DNA of 25,020 bases, from NCBI GenBank assembly GCA_964601085.1, contig CAZRLN010000039.1, positions 1 to 25,020 on the forward strand, given 5' to 3'. The translations under genes and the position numbers were made by a program. The notes beneath the pieces were generated by a model. The model was not told where the DNA came from, did no database searches, and was given only the letters and a program-made list of their open reading frames with translations. This DNA is from UBA1444 sp964601085 (GTDB taxonomy: Bacteria; Bacillota; Negativicutes; UBA1444). The number at the start of each line of letters is the position of its first letter. Within the stretch, counting starts at the first letter, position 1. This document shows positions 7,221 through 15,061 of the stretch, in pieces.

Positions 7221-7784
7221 TTATATGGCCAACAACAGAGCCAGGACGACAATCTCGATTTGCCGCAATTCGTGTTCGTGGCGCCTTTGCTCTAACCATT
7301 GACGATGCCGCCACTCCCACTCGAGTTCATGATCGCGGCGTCGCATTTCCTGTTCATGGCGTTGATGTTCCCACCATTGCCGCCGCCGGATTTCTTCGCG
7401 CTGCCGTTGGAGACGTTGTTCCTCCAACCATTGACGATGTCGCCACGTCCGCTCGGGTTCCTGCGGATGACGATGTAAACTTAGCTGATAGCGGTGGTCG
7501 TTTTGCTGACGCCAGTGGTTCAGATCACGCTCTTGCTGAATGTGTCTTTCCTGCCAGTGACGTTCTTGCACCAGGCGTTCCTGATGCAAGCGTTCCCGAT
7601 GAACTTGTTCGCCGGCATGTCGGGAGTCTCGGGGTTCCCGGTGATCCCGGTGATCCCGGGTATCCTGGTGATGGCGGCGGGGATCCTCTCGCGAAGCAGC
7701 TTCGGCCAGATAAACGTTGCCGCCGAATTGCAACAACCCAATTAAGGCGGAGCAGACGATTTTTTTCGATGTATTGCTCTTCAC
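7221..7784 (-). CDS. Exported His/Arg/Glu/Gln-rich protein of unknown function
   Basis: I do not recognise a family. The 187-residue product starts with a typical signal peptide (KK at 7-8, hydrophobic core about 9-21, likely cleavage after AEA near residue 29). Residues 30-175 are almost entirely H, R, E, Q, D and W. They include two copies of WRHRQWLE (114-121 and 158-165), echoed in the DNA as near-identical repeats 132 bp apart. The last 11 residues (IEIVVLALLLAI region) are hydrophobic and run to the stop. GTG at 7784 has GGGGGT seven bases upstream. The charged part could be a long helix or coiled coil, a metal-binding His-rich segment, or a polymer-binding surface protein. The gene is isolated and convergent with the hydrogenase operon. 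A plus-strand frame is also open here, but it lacks a signal peptide or plausible composition. Confidence 0.62.
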   Translation of the reverse strand: MKSNTSKKIVCSALIGLLQFGGNVYLAEAASREDPRRHHQDTRDHRDHREPRDSRHAGEQVHRERLHQERLVQERHWQERHIQQERDLNHWRQQNDHRYQLSLHRHPQEPERTWRHRQWLEEQRLQRQREEIRRRQWWEHQRHEQEMRRRDHELEWEWRHRQWLEQRRHEHELRQIEIVVLALLLAI

Positions 7785-7886
7785 AGTTCATACCCCCAAC
7801 AGTAGTTTTTACTTGCGGGTTTGCCAACGCCGGAAGCGCTCTTTATAATAATATTCTAACGAACAAATGACACAAAATGATGTCAA

Positions 7887-7905
7887 ATTTGTGACGAGTT
7901 TGTGA
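7887..7905 (+). promoter_or_regulatory. Direct repeat TTTGTGA, 11-bp spacing, in a divergent promoter region
   Basis: TTTGTGA occurs at 7888-7894 and 7899-7905, one helical turn apart, in the AT-rich 174 bp between the leftward His/Arg-rich gene and the rightward glycan operon. A TAATAT (7915-7920) just downstream could be the -10 of the glycan operon. Tandem half-sites at 11-bp spacing are typical of response-regulator sites, but no regulator is encoded nearby. Confidence 0.3.
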
Positions 7906-7958
7906 AAAATGTAGTAATATAAGAAGCGAACGTGAAAAAAACGGAGAGAGGGCGACAG

Positions 7959-9215
7959 GTGAACCAGGTTGTTCTAAAGTATAAAGAAAATATTATCGAA
8001 ACGATTACGATCGGCCTGTTGTTACTATTGTCGCTGTATCGAACAGCCGGCCATGCCTTCTGGTTGGTGCTTTCCGGTCGAGGATTGCCGAAATCCTCCG
8101 ATAGTTACTGGTATATCAACTATGCATGCGGTTTGCTGGAGAATTTTTCGATCGGACTGGGCATCGATGAAGTTCTATACCTGGGATACAATCTGCTATT
8201 GGCGGCTTTGCTGGGAATTTTCAAAAGCACGGTGACCATCGTGCTGATCCAGGCGGTCGTCGCGAGTCTGGCGATCGTCCTCGTTTACAAAATTGCCTTG
8301 CTATTGTTCAACCGCACTGCGGCCATTATTGCCGGATTTTTTTATTTGTACATCTGGGACGTAACGCTATGGTCGACCTATGTCTTGTCGGACAGTTTTT
8401 TTGTCAGCCTGATGCTGCTTTGCATTTATCTTTTGCTGCGGGCAACCGAACCCGGTTCGCTCTGGATCAAGGGAACGTTCGCAGTGACTGCGTTGTATCT
8501 GTGCTTTTTCCGGCCGACTGGCGTGCTGATCGTGGCGATGATGGCGCTGTACATCGTTGTTCTGTGGGACAAATCCAGAACAAAGATTCTTCTGCAACGC
8601 TATAAATGGCCATTGGCCGGACTGCTCGCCAGCCTGATCCTTATTGCGGGGATGCTGTATTCCCGCCACGTTTTCGATCCACTGTTGCACTCTTTACAAT
8701 ACAATGCAAAACTTGTATTGTATAATGTATATGCAAAAGGGTGGGTTTACGACATTGCCACGGCGTTCGACTACTTTTACCGACCGAATTATGCGATCGA
8801 TATCGCCGACAGCCTGGTGTTAAGTTTTCTCATCCATAACTGGGAGCCGATTTCCGTGCTGTATCTGCGGCGGGCCATTGCCTTCCTCGGCGCCTGGACC
8901 TGGCAGATCCCGATCCATACGGTGAACGATCTTCTCTATTTCACTTTCAAGCTGTTGCCGTCCGTTTTTTTCGCCGCGGGAACCATTGCGGCGATATGGA
9001 ATGGGATTTTCCGCCGGGCATCGATTCTATGGCTGATTGTATTGGCCGTATTTGCTTTTTGTGTGTTGCTGTTTATTGACGCCATGTACCGCTACCGTTT
9101 CCCAGCAATGCCGCTGATCGCCATTGTGGCGGCATATGGGCTGGAAAGAATACTTAATGGGGGAAAGATGCTTGTCCAGAAGCGCCGACACCGGGGAAAC
9201 ACGAACACAGTCTGA
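7959..9215 (+). CDS. Membrane glycosyltransferase, GT39/ArnT-like
   Basis: A 418-residue polytopic membrane protein with roughly ten hydrophobic segments. An early loop contains the acidic motif SSDSYWYINYA, where GT39/GT83 (PMT/ArnT) enzymes keep a catalytic Asp for lipid-phosphate sugar donors. The C-terminus is basic (KRRHRG). Such enzymes use polyprenyl-phosphate sugars on the outer face of the membrane. The start is set at GTG 7959 because GGAGAGAGGG lies seven bases upstream. The in-frame GTG at 7932 has no ribosome site. It leads the glycan operon and overlaps the next gene by 59 bp. The next gene encodes the enzyme type that makes lipid-phosphate sugars, which fits this role. Family assignment rests on topology and context more than on motifs. 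Confidence 0.7.
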   Translation: MNQVVLKYKENIIETITIGLLLLLSLYRTAGHAFWLVLSGRGLPKSSDSYWYINYACGLLENFSIGLGIDEVLYLGYNLLLAALLGIFKSTVTIVLIQAVVASLAIVLVYKIALLLFNRTAAIIAGFFYLYIWDVTLWSTYVLSDSFFVSLMLLCIYLLLRATEPGSLWIKGTFAVTALYLCFFRPTGVLIVAMMALYIVVLWDKSRTKILLQRYKWPLAGLLASLILIAGMLYSRHVFDPLLHSLQYNAKLVLYNVYAKGWVYDIATAFDYFYRPNYAIDIADSLVLSFLIHNWEPISVLYLRRAIAFLGAWTWQIPIHTVNDLLYFTFKLLPSVFFAAGTIAAIWNGIFRRASILWLIVLAVFAFCVLLFIDAMYRYRFPAMPLIAIVAAYGLERILNGGKMLVQKRRHRGNTNTV

Positions 9216-9909
9216 TTTGCTGGCGGTCATTCCGGCCTATAACGAACAGGCCAACATCATAAGGGTCATCCGGGACGTCCAACGCGAATTGCCGGCGGCG
9301 GACATTTTGGTTGTGAATGACGGTTCGGTGGACCGGACCGCCGAGGCGGCCCGGACTGTCGACGGGGTCAAGGTGATTGACCTTCCTTGCAATCTGGGGA
9401 TCGGCGGCGCCATGCAGACCGGATTCAAGTATGCGATGGCCGCCGGATACGCTTATGCCGTCCAGATTGACGGCGATGGCCAGCATTTGCCGGCAGAAGT
9501 GACGAAACTACTCGAGACCATGCAGGAGACCTGTTGCGATATGGTGATCGGTTCCCGCTTTCTGGAGGTCGAATCTTTTCGGACGACCTGGTGCCGGCGG
9601 CTCGGGATCAAAGTGTTCGACCTGTTGTTCCGGGCGCTGGTCAATCTCCGGATTACGGACAGCACTTCCGGATTCCGACTCTATAACCGGAAAAGCTTGG
9701 AGGTTTTATCCCGATACTACTCCAGCGATTACCCCGAGCCGGATGCGATCGTCCTGTTGAATAAAAGCGGACTGAAGGTTTGCGAAGTCGGCGTTGCCAT
9801 GCGGGAACGGGAACACGGCTGTTCCTCCATCACGCCGCTCAAAAGTCCGTATTATATGGCAAAAGTGATTTTGACCATTTTGTTTTCCTGCGCCCGGCCA
9901 TGGCGGTGA
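9157..9909 (+). CDS. GT2 glycosyltransferase, dolichol-phosphate mannose synthase-like
   Basis: A 249-residue GT-A fold enzyme with the DPM1/GT2 signature: AVIPAYNEQANI (about 23-34), VVNDGSVDRT (52-61), the metal-binding DGD in QIDGDGQH (103-110) and IGSRF (131-135). Relatives transfer a sugar from a nucleotide donor to polyprenyl phosphate on the cytoplasmic face. There is no C-terminal membrane domain. The ATG at 9157 has GGAAAG eight bases upstream and lies inside the end of the preceding gene. Upstream in-frame ATGs lack a site and would lengthen a non-conserved N-terminus. It is followed four bases later by a DUF2304 gene, a common partner of such transferases, so the product is probably membrane-recruited by it. 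Confidence 0.87.
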   Translation: MGERCLSRSADTGETRTQSDLLAVIPAYNEQANIIRVIRDVQRELPAADILVVNDGSVDRTAEAARTVDGVKVIDLPCNLGIGGAMQTGFKYAMAAGYAYAVQIDGDGQHLPAEVTKLLETMQETCCDMVIGSRFLEVESFRTTWCRRLGIKVFDLLFRALVNLRITDSTSGFRLYNRKSLEVLSRYYSSDYPEPDAIVLLNKSGLKVCEVGVAMREREHGCSSITPLKSPYYMAKVILTILFSCARPWR

Positions 9910-9913
9910 CAGC

Positions 9914-10297
9914 GTGATGCTTTTTGGTTCTTTCGATAAAATTCAGTGGCTGGGGATCATTTTCAGCCTGATTATTTTATTGTCCGTCTTTTTTCTGGTG
10001 CGGGAACGGTTGCTCAAGGAAAAATATTCCCTGATCTGGCTCGTGATCGGCCTGTTTACGTTGGTGGTATCCCTATTTCGAAATTTGCTGGATGGATTTT
10101 CTGATCTGATCGGCGTGTATTATGCGCCATCGGCTTTTTTTTCGCTGTTGATCGCCGGAGCCTATCTATTGCTTTTGAACATGAGTGTGAGCATTTCGCA
10201 CCTGAAAGCCCAGAATAAGGCGCTGACCCAGGAATTGGGATTGCTGCGGCTCAAGCTGGAAGAACGGGAACGGGAGGAGGATAAAAAACAATCATGA
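9914..10297 (+). CDS. DUF2304 membrane protein
   Basis: A 127-residue protein with three hydrophobic helices (about 10-29, 40-58 and 70-92) and a charged, coiled-coil-like C-terminal tail (about 95-125, rich in E, K, Q and L). The EKYSLIWLVIGL segment and overall plan match DUF2304 proteins, which are usually encoded beside GT2 transferases and have no proven activity. The start is GTG 9914 or the adjoining ATG 9917; the ribosome site is weak, suggesting coupling to the upstream gene. It overlaps the next gene by four bases (ATGA). A plausible role is membrane anchoring of the GT2 enzyme, by inference. Confidence 0.83.
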   Translation: MMLFGSFDKIQWLGIIFSLIILLSVFFLVRERLLKEKYSLIWLVIGLFTLVVSLFRNLLDGFSDLIGVYYAPSAFFSLLIAGAYLLLLNMSVSISHLKAQNKALTQELGLLRLKLEEREREEDKKQS

Positions 10298-10647
10298 TGA
10301 ATTTTTTGATTCTCTTCGCCAGCGTGTCGATGACGGTATTGGCCAGCACTTTGCTCAAGATCGGCAGCAGAAGTGTGAATTTTGACGGCGGCCTGCTTTC
10401 GATCGCCGGCGGCTACCTGACTTCGCCCGGGATTCTGGCCGGCTTTCTTTCGTATGCGGTGGCGGCCTTGCTATGGGTATATTGCCTGTCGATTTTCGAT
10501 CTTGGTTACGTCACGTTTGTGTCGAGCTTGCAGTATGTCTTGCTGTTGTCGGTGTCCATCTTTGTTTTTCACGAGCACATCAGTCTGTTGAAGTGGGCGG
10601 GCTGCGCCTTCATCATGATTGGCGTGGCTTGCTGGCTGAAAGGGTAG
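10294..10647 (+). CDS. SMR/EamA-like four-helix transporter, ArnE-type flippase candidate
   Basis: A 117-residue, four-helix membrane protein of the small-multidrug-resistance / EamA superfamily. The pattern FHEHISLLKWAGCAFIMIG near residues 90-108 is typical of the last two helices in this family. In ArnE/ArnF the same fold flips undecaprenyl-phosphate aminoarabinose. Here, next to a lipid-phosphate-sugar synthase and an ArnT-like transferase, flipping of a lipid-linked sugar is the most economical role, rather than drug export. The ATG overlaps the DUF2304 stop by four bases, with a GGGAGGAGG site upstream. No charged residue unique to drug-exporting EmrE (its helix-1 Glu) is seen in the first helix, which supports a non-drug function. 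Confidence 0.75.
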   Translation: MMNFLILFASVSMTVLASTLLKIGSRSVNFDGGLLSIAGGYLTSPGILAGFLSYAVAALLWVYCLSIFDLGYVTFVSSLQYVLLLSVSIFVFHEHISLLKWAGCAFIMIGVACWLKG

Positions 10648-10654
10648 TAACCGG

Positions 10655-11698
10655 ATGTTGAAGTGGCTTGCCTACTCGGACTGTCTGCAGGAAGAGTGGG
10701 ACCGGTTTGCCCTGCAACATGGCACGATTTTTCATACGACGCCGGTCCGCCGGATTTTGCTCGATTCATTCGGTTACCAATGCGGCTACCATGCGGTGGT
10801 CGACGGCGAAAACAGGATTGCGGCCCTGCTGCCGATGATCACGGGGCGGAACCTGTCCGGCAAGCGAGTCGGCGTGTCTCTGCCGTTCGTGAATTATCTG
10901 GATATCTGCGCAAGCAACGAAGAAGCAAGAGCCTTTATGATGCAATCCTTGCCGGCGATTCGGCGGAGCCTGTCTTTGAGCGGAATCGAACTGCGATTCA
11001 AGGATCGGCAGGTCGACAGCCCGGCTTGGCGGAGTTGCCGGAACAATGTCACATTTGTGTTGCCGTTGCTGGCGGAAGAAGAGGCGATCTTGGCGCAAAC
11101 TTCCGGCAGTTGCCGCAACCATGTGCGCAAAACATACAAGAACGACTGGTTTATCGCTTCGTTCGACCGAAGCCGGCTGACCGATTTTTATAAAGTATAT
11201 GTGCGCCGGATGAAACAGCTGGGGTCGCCGTCGCCGCCGCTGGATTTTTTTGCGGCGTTTTTTCGGCATCTGCCGGAGAATGCATTCCTGCTGACCGTTC
11301 TGGACAAGGCGACGGAACAGGTTGTCGGCGGAATGTTATTGCTGACGAGTCCCGGCAATTCCACACTCTACTATCCCTATGGCGCCAATCTTGTGGAGTA
11401 TAACCACCGCTATCTGAACAATTTCATGTATTGGGAAGCGGTGCGCTTCGGTATCCGGCAGGGACTGAAGTTTCTGGATCTGGGCCGGTCCCCGGCGGAA
11501 TCCGGCACCTATCAGTTCAAACAGCAGTGGGGCGCCAAACCCGTGCCGCTCCAATATCTATATTCGCAGGGGGAAACTGGCGGCAGCGGGCCGCCGGACC
11601 GGGACCGGCTGCGCTTTTTCATTGAACTTTGGAAGAAAACGCCGGATTTCATTACCGAGCCGGTTGGTCGCCGGTTGATCCGGTATGTGATGCCATAA
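10655..11698 (+). CDS. FemAB-like GNAT-fold acyltransferase
   Basis: A 347-residue protein of the FemAB/GNAT class, resembling the FemAB-related proteins found beside exosortase (XrtA/PEP-CTERM) polysaccharide clusters. Recognisable blocks are NHVRKTYKN (about 154-162), the second-GNAT strand VGGMLLL, YPYGAN, and the C-terminal LDLGRSPAESGTYQFKQQWGA pattern (near 274-294). FemAB enzymes add amino acids from aminoacyl-tRNA to peptidoglycan precursors. Exosortase-linked relatives are thought to modify surface glycans, with unproven substrate. No signal peptide, so it acts in the cytoplasm, probably on a lipid-linked intermediate. It begins seven bases after the SMR gene. The wording SGTYQFKxxWGA is the strongest family marker. 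Confidence 0.82.
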   Translation: MLKWLAYSDCLQEEWDRFALQHGTIFHTTPVRRILLDSFGYQCGYHAVVDGENRIAALLPMITGRNLSGKRVGVSLPFVNYLDICASNEEARAFMMQSLPAIRRSLSLSGIELRFKDRQVDSPAWRSCRNNVTFVLPLLAEEEAILAQTSGSCRNHVRKTYKNDWFIASFDRSRLTDFYKVYVRRMKQLGSPSPPLDFFAAFFRHLPENAFLLTVLDKATEQVVGGMLLLTSPGNSTLYYPYGANLVEYNHRYLNNFMYWEAVRFGIRQGLKFLDLGRSPAESGTYQFKQQWGAKPVPLQYLYSQGETGGSGPPDRDRLRFFIELWKKTPDFITEPVGRRLIRYVMP

Positions 11699-11748
11699 CG
11701 CGATATTTAGCCGAACCGGCGATTGCAGAGAGTAACGGAGGCACAACC

Positions 11749-12414
11749 ATGAGCGATTCCCAATGGAAACAGTATTTTGATCAAAAAGCCGCCACGCACG
11801 GCGCGTCTGTCAAATCCTCCGATTATTTTGACGACACCAGTTTTTTTGTCCAGCGGGACCACATCCATCGATGGCTGGGAGAACTGAAGGGCAAACAAAT
11901 CCTGGACGCGGGCTGCGGCGTCGGCGCGTTCAGCGAGCCGTGGGTGAAAGACAATACGGTCCATGGCGTCGATTTCTCGGTGAAAAGTCTGGAATTCGCC
12001 GCCAGCCGGGGCCTGAAAACCTTGAATGGAGATTTGGGGGCCTTGCCGTTTGCGGACGGAATGTTTGACGTGGTGGTTTGCATCGGCGTGATCCAGCTCA
12101 TCCCCGAGGTTGAACCGATCATCACCGAACTGGCGCGGGTGACGAAACCGGGCGGAGTGCTGCTGGTGCAGACCTTGCATAGCGGTTCCGTGCAGCGCAA
12201 GTTGCTGGGGCTGTTCGAACGAACGAAAAAATTCGACCGGATGTATTCGATGACCGAGCTGGCGCAGCTGTTCACGCGGCTGGGTTTTCCGACGGTCGAC
12301 TTCCTGAAGCAGTATCATCCGCTACGGGTTGTGACGCAGGGCGCCGGCCGGAACAGCCTGACGGATCTGTTCTGCACCTCGTTCGCCATCAGGGGGCGGA
12401 AGGGCAATGGATAA
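11749..12414 (+). CDS. Class I SAM-dependent methyltransferase
   Basis: A 221-residue Rossmann-fold methyltransferase. SAM motif I is LDAGCGVGAF (52-61), followed by an acidic strand end at VDFS (about 74-77). The motif near GDLGALPF and the post-motif ARVTKPGG loop (about 131-138) are typical of the Methyltransf_11 group. The ATG at 11749 is chosen because GGAGG lies just upstream and because conserved sequence begins there, although the frame stays open upstream through the end of the FemAB gene. The next gene overlaps it by eight bases. The substrate is not evident from sequence; a sugar or lipid-linked intermediate of the operon's glycan is likely by context. Confidence 0.85.
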   Translation: MSDSQWKQYFDQKAATHGASVKSSDYFDDTSFFVQRDHIHRWLGELKGKQILDAGCGVGAFSEPWVKDNTVHGVDFSVKSLEFAASRGLKTLNGDLGALPFADGMFDVVVCIGVIQLIPEVEPIITELARVTKPGGVLLVQTLHSGSVQRKLLGLFERTKKFDRMYSMTELAQLFTRLGFPTVDFLKQYHPLRVVTQGAGRNSLTDLFCTSFAIRGRKGNG

Positions 12415-13267
12415 GTCCGGACCGAATGCCATCGGCCAAAACTTTCTTACCTTTGATATCGAGGACTGGTACCATGCCAATTATGAGGGCGTGGACCTGT
12501 CCGCTTACCGGGGGCGGGAATCGAATTTTCGGGCGGATGTGGACTTGTTGCTGCAGTGTTGCAGCGAAGCGGGCTACAAAGCCACTTTTTTTGTTTTGGG
12601 GCAAATCGGCGAGACCTATCCCGATGTGGTCAGGGCGATCGCCGAAGCCGGCCATGAAATCGCTTCCCATGGGTACGGGCACCAGCTGGCCTATAAACAG
12701 ACCTACGCGGAATTTCGTGCCGATGTGAAAAAGTCCGCAGAGATTCTGCAGACTTTGACGGGAAAACGAATCTTCGGCTACCGGGCGCCCTCCTGGTCCA
12801 TCATCGAAAGAAACCGGCATTATCTGACGGCGTTGGAAGAACTGGGGTTGTTGTACGATGCCAGTATCTTTCCGGCAAAAACCTTCCTGTACGGAATTCC
12901 CGACGCGCCGACCGAAATCCATCGTCCCTGCGTTGACGGCCGGGAGCTGGCCCTCTATGAAGTGCCGATGTCGGTGATGCGGGCGTTCGGCAGAAATTTC
13001 GGCTTTTCCGGCGGCTTTTATTTTCGGCTGTTCCCCTCCTGGCTGATCAAGCACGGCATCCGTTCGCTGAACCGGCAGGGGCGCAGCGCTCTCGTGTATC
13101 TGCATCCCCGCGAGATTGACCCGGCGGAACGGCGATTGCCGTTGCCTTTCCTGGAATCGTTCATCCAATACTACAATGTGGCCGGCAATCGCGCCAAACT
13201 TGCCGATATTCTGCGAAGCTTCCGTTTCACTTCCATCGCGGCGCAGTTGCCACCCTTGCGGCAATAA
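12407..13267 (+). CDS. NodB-type polysaccharide deacetylase, DUF3473/XrtA-associated type
   Basis: A 286-residue carbohydrate esterase 4 (NodB) protein. Motif 1 is TFDIEDWYHA with D17, E19 and D20. The metal-binding histidines are H88 and H92 in SHGYGH. Motif 3 is GYRAPSWSI (124-132) and the late catalytic block is YLHPREID. The IEDWYHA wording and C-terminal form resemble deacetylases of exosortase-associated polysaccharide loci (DUF3473). Such enzymes remove N-acetyl groups from amino sugars in surface polymers. No signal peptide is seen, so it may act on intracellular or lipid-linked substrate. It overlaps the methyltransferase stop and is last in the operon. Nine bases separate it from the convergent MFS gene, with no clear terminator. 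Confidence 0.9.
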   Translation: MDKSGPNAIGQNFLTFDIEDWYHANYEGVDLSAYRGRESNFRADVDLLLQCCSEAGYKATFFVLGQIGETYPDVVRAIAEAGHEIASHGYGHQLAYKQTYAEFRADVKKSAEILQTLTGKRIFGYRAPSWSIIERNRHYLTALEELGLLYDASIFPAKTFLYGIPDAPTEIHRPCVDGRELALYEVPMSVMRAFGRNFGFSGGFYFRLFPSWLIKHGIRSLNRQGRSALVYLHPREIDPAERRLPLPFLESFIQYYNVAGNRAKLADILRSFRFTSIAAQLPPLRQ

Positions 13268-13276
13268 TCATCGAAC

Positions 13277-14614
13277 TTATTGTTGCGGCATCCGGCAGTG
13301 GGTTTCCTGCACCGACCAGGCCGCCAACAGGCTGATCAGCAGCACGCCGCAGCAGAACAGGAACGCATTGGTGTAGGCGATCTGCGGATAGACCTTGACG
13401 CCTTGGACGATGGCCCCGTCCCAGTAATGGTCCAAAATCCATCCCACGGCCGGCTGCATGAAGGCCGCTCCCAGAAAGGGACCGGAATTGGTGATGCCGG
13501 CGGCGATTCCGGTGGCATAAGACGGGTTGACTTCCTTGACGCAAGCCACCGAAAGGGATAAACCGGATACGCCGACGCCAAAGAGCAGGCAGATGGGATA
13601 AAGCAATATCGCTGGCGGTTTCGCGCCGTTCCATAGAGTCAGCAACAACAGAGCGGACAAGAAGATTGCAGTGGCGGCCAGAAACGGCCCGCGCCGAAGC
13701 TGCATCCGGTCGGAGATCACTCCGAGCAGCGGCGCCGTGATCATGTTGCCAATGACCATGATGAAGACCATTTGGGAAGCATCGACCCGCGACAGCCCGT
13801 ATACCTGCATCAAATATGGGATACCCCATACGCCGCTGATGGCCATATACACACCATAAACCGTGGCTCCGGCGATAACCGGCGGCCAGGTTTTTTTATT
13901 TCGGCAGACGATCCGGATGCAGTGACGGATACTTGCTGCCGGCTGCCGCGCTGGGGCCGGAGGCGGGAGATTGGTTTCCAGTTCGGCAACGCTGGGCAAC
14001 CCGATATCCTCCGGACGGTCGCGGACCAGCAACCAGCAGGCAACGGCCATTACCAGGGAGTAGGCGGCGATCAGATGAAAGGCGTTGCGCCAGCCCCAGC
14101 TGTCCACGATGACTGCCATGGGCGTTGCCGCCAGCAGGGAACCGGAGTTGCCGATCAGAACAATCAGCCCGGACATGGTCGCGAATTCGCGCAAGCGGAA
14201 CCAGTCAGCCTGCAGTTTGATCAGACAGACATAAATGACGCCGATGCCCAATGTGGTGACGAATCGGCCCGCATACAAACCGGTGAGGGTGCCGGCGAGT
14301 GTGAAGATCAGTGTGCCGATCGCAGAAATCAGCAAGGAAAGGCTGACGACCCGGCGCGGGCCGAAGCGGTCGGCCATGATCCCGGCCGGCAGCTGCAACA
14401 CGGCATAGGTCCAGAAATAGATCGACGCCAGCAAACCGAGGTCGGTGGCGCGCTCGATCGCAAAATCGCGCATTAGATTATCCGATACCACCCCGATGAC
14501 GGTGCGATGAAAATAACCGGTAATAAAGGCGGCGGCTGTAACTCCCCAGATCAGAAGCCGGCGCTTTTGCCAAACGGCGATTGCCTGAGCGCGGCTGGAA
14601 TAACCTGAATCCAC
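13277..14614 (-). CDS. MFS transporter
   Basis: A 445-residue, 12-helix major facilitator. The loop 2-3 signature appears as GIMADRFGPRRVV, and a related motif, GVISDRMQLRRGP, occurs in the second half between helices 8 and 9. An early RTVIGVVSDNLMRDF segment resembles anion/carboxylate-type MFS proteins, but the substrate cannot be assigned. I start at GTG 14612-14614, preceded by GGAGG 12 bases upstream. An in-frame ATG at 14722 would add 36 basic, non-conserved residues with no ribosome site. The gene lies between the glycan and acetoin operons, in opposite orientation to both, and shares no obvious pathway with either. Confidence 0.85.
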   Translation of the reverse strand: MDSGYSSRAQAIAVWQKRRLLIWGVTAAAFITGYFHRTVIGVVSDNLMRDFAIERATDLGLLASIYFWTYAVLQLPAGIMADRFGPRRVVSLSLLISAIGTLIFTLAGTLTGLYAGRFVTTLGIGVIYVCLIKLQADWFRLREFATMSGLIVLIGNSGSLLAATPMAVIVDSWGWRNAFHLIAAYSLVMAVACWLLVRDRPEDIGLPSVAELETNLPPPAPARQPAASIRHCIRIVCRNKKTWPPVIAGATVYGVYMAISGVWGIPYLMQVYGLSRVDASQMVFIMVIGNMITAPLLGVISDRMQLRRGPFLAATAIFLSALLLLTLWNGAKPPAILLYPICLLFGVGVSGLSLSVACVKEVNPSYATGIAAGITNSGPFLGAAFMQPAVGWILDHYWDGAIVQGVKVYPQIAYTNAFLFCCGVLLISLLAAWSVQETHCRMPQQ

Positions 14615-15061
14615 TCTCGTATTTATCCTCCATCGATTGCGCTTGTAAAGCAAAACTTCGGCGGGCAGGCGGCAAATTCCTTTTTGTCTGCAAGGGAGAT
14701 ATCGGGTGGCATTATGAGACATAGCGAATTTTGATGGTTTGAGCCTGTTTCGGGGATTGCGATGTTTCAGGGCTTGCGATGTTGACAGATTAACGGTAAT
14801 GCAACGGACCGGCTTGCCTTCGGCATTTCATTGCCCAGTAAGAAAAACCTTGGCCGCAAATGGTTTCAGAAACGGCTGGCAGGGCAAGTAACGCAGACTG
14901 TTCGTTTGATTGCCATGACGGATGTGGCGGGGATCCATGTCAAAATGTAATAAACTGAAAAATTAGACATTTTATTTGATTCGGGAGTCGGTTTGTGCGA
15001 AAATAGAGGCGGAAATCCAGAGCGCGGAAAATCCTATCATTTCGCTGAGGAGATGATCCGC
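14615..15061. other. Divergent intergenic region between MFS and acoR-type genes
   Basis: About 450 bp with no supported gene. It holds a direct repeat TTGCGATGTT (14757-14766 and 14774-14783), a minus-strand CATAAT (14711-14716) that might be a -10 for the MFS gene, and a possible plus-strand promoter TTGATT (14976-14981) / GAAAAT (14999-15004) with 17-bp spacing for the activator gene. An inverted repeat AAAATGT / ACATTTT (14942-14948 and 14967-14973) lies just upstream of that promoter. None is strong alone. Confidence 0.4.

Noticed and set aside
7178..7870. Plus-strand frame with a collagen-like GxPGDPGDPG stretch
   Set aside because: It overlaps the minus-strand gene that has a signal peptide and a ribosome site. 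The Gly-Pro pattern is the complement of His/Arg/Asp codon repeats, and the frame lacks any export signal.
12389..13264. A 291-codon minus-strand frame over the deacetylase
   Set aside because: The plus strand has all NodB motifs in order; the reverse frame has no domain.
13268..13276. Shared terminator between the convergent deacetylase and MFS genes
   Set aside because: Only a six-base CAATAA/TTATTG pairing can form around the junction, with no GC-rich stem.
14782..14810. TTGACA as a -35 element in the MFS-acoR gap
   Set aside because: No acceptable -10 hexamer lies 16-18 bp downstream, and the next gene starts more than 250 bp away.
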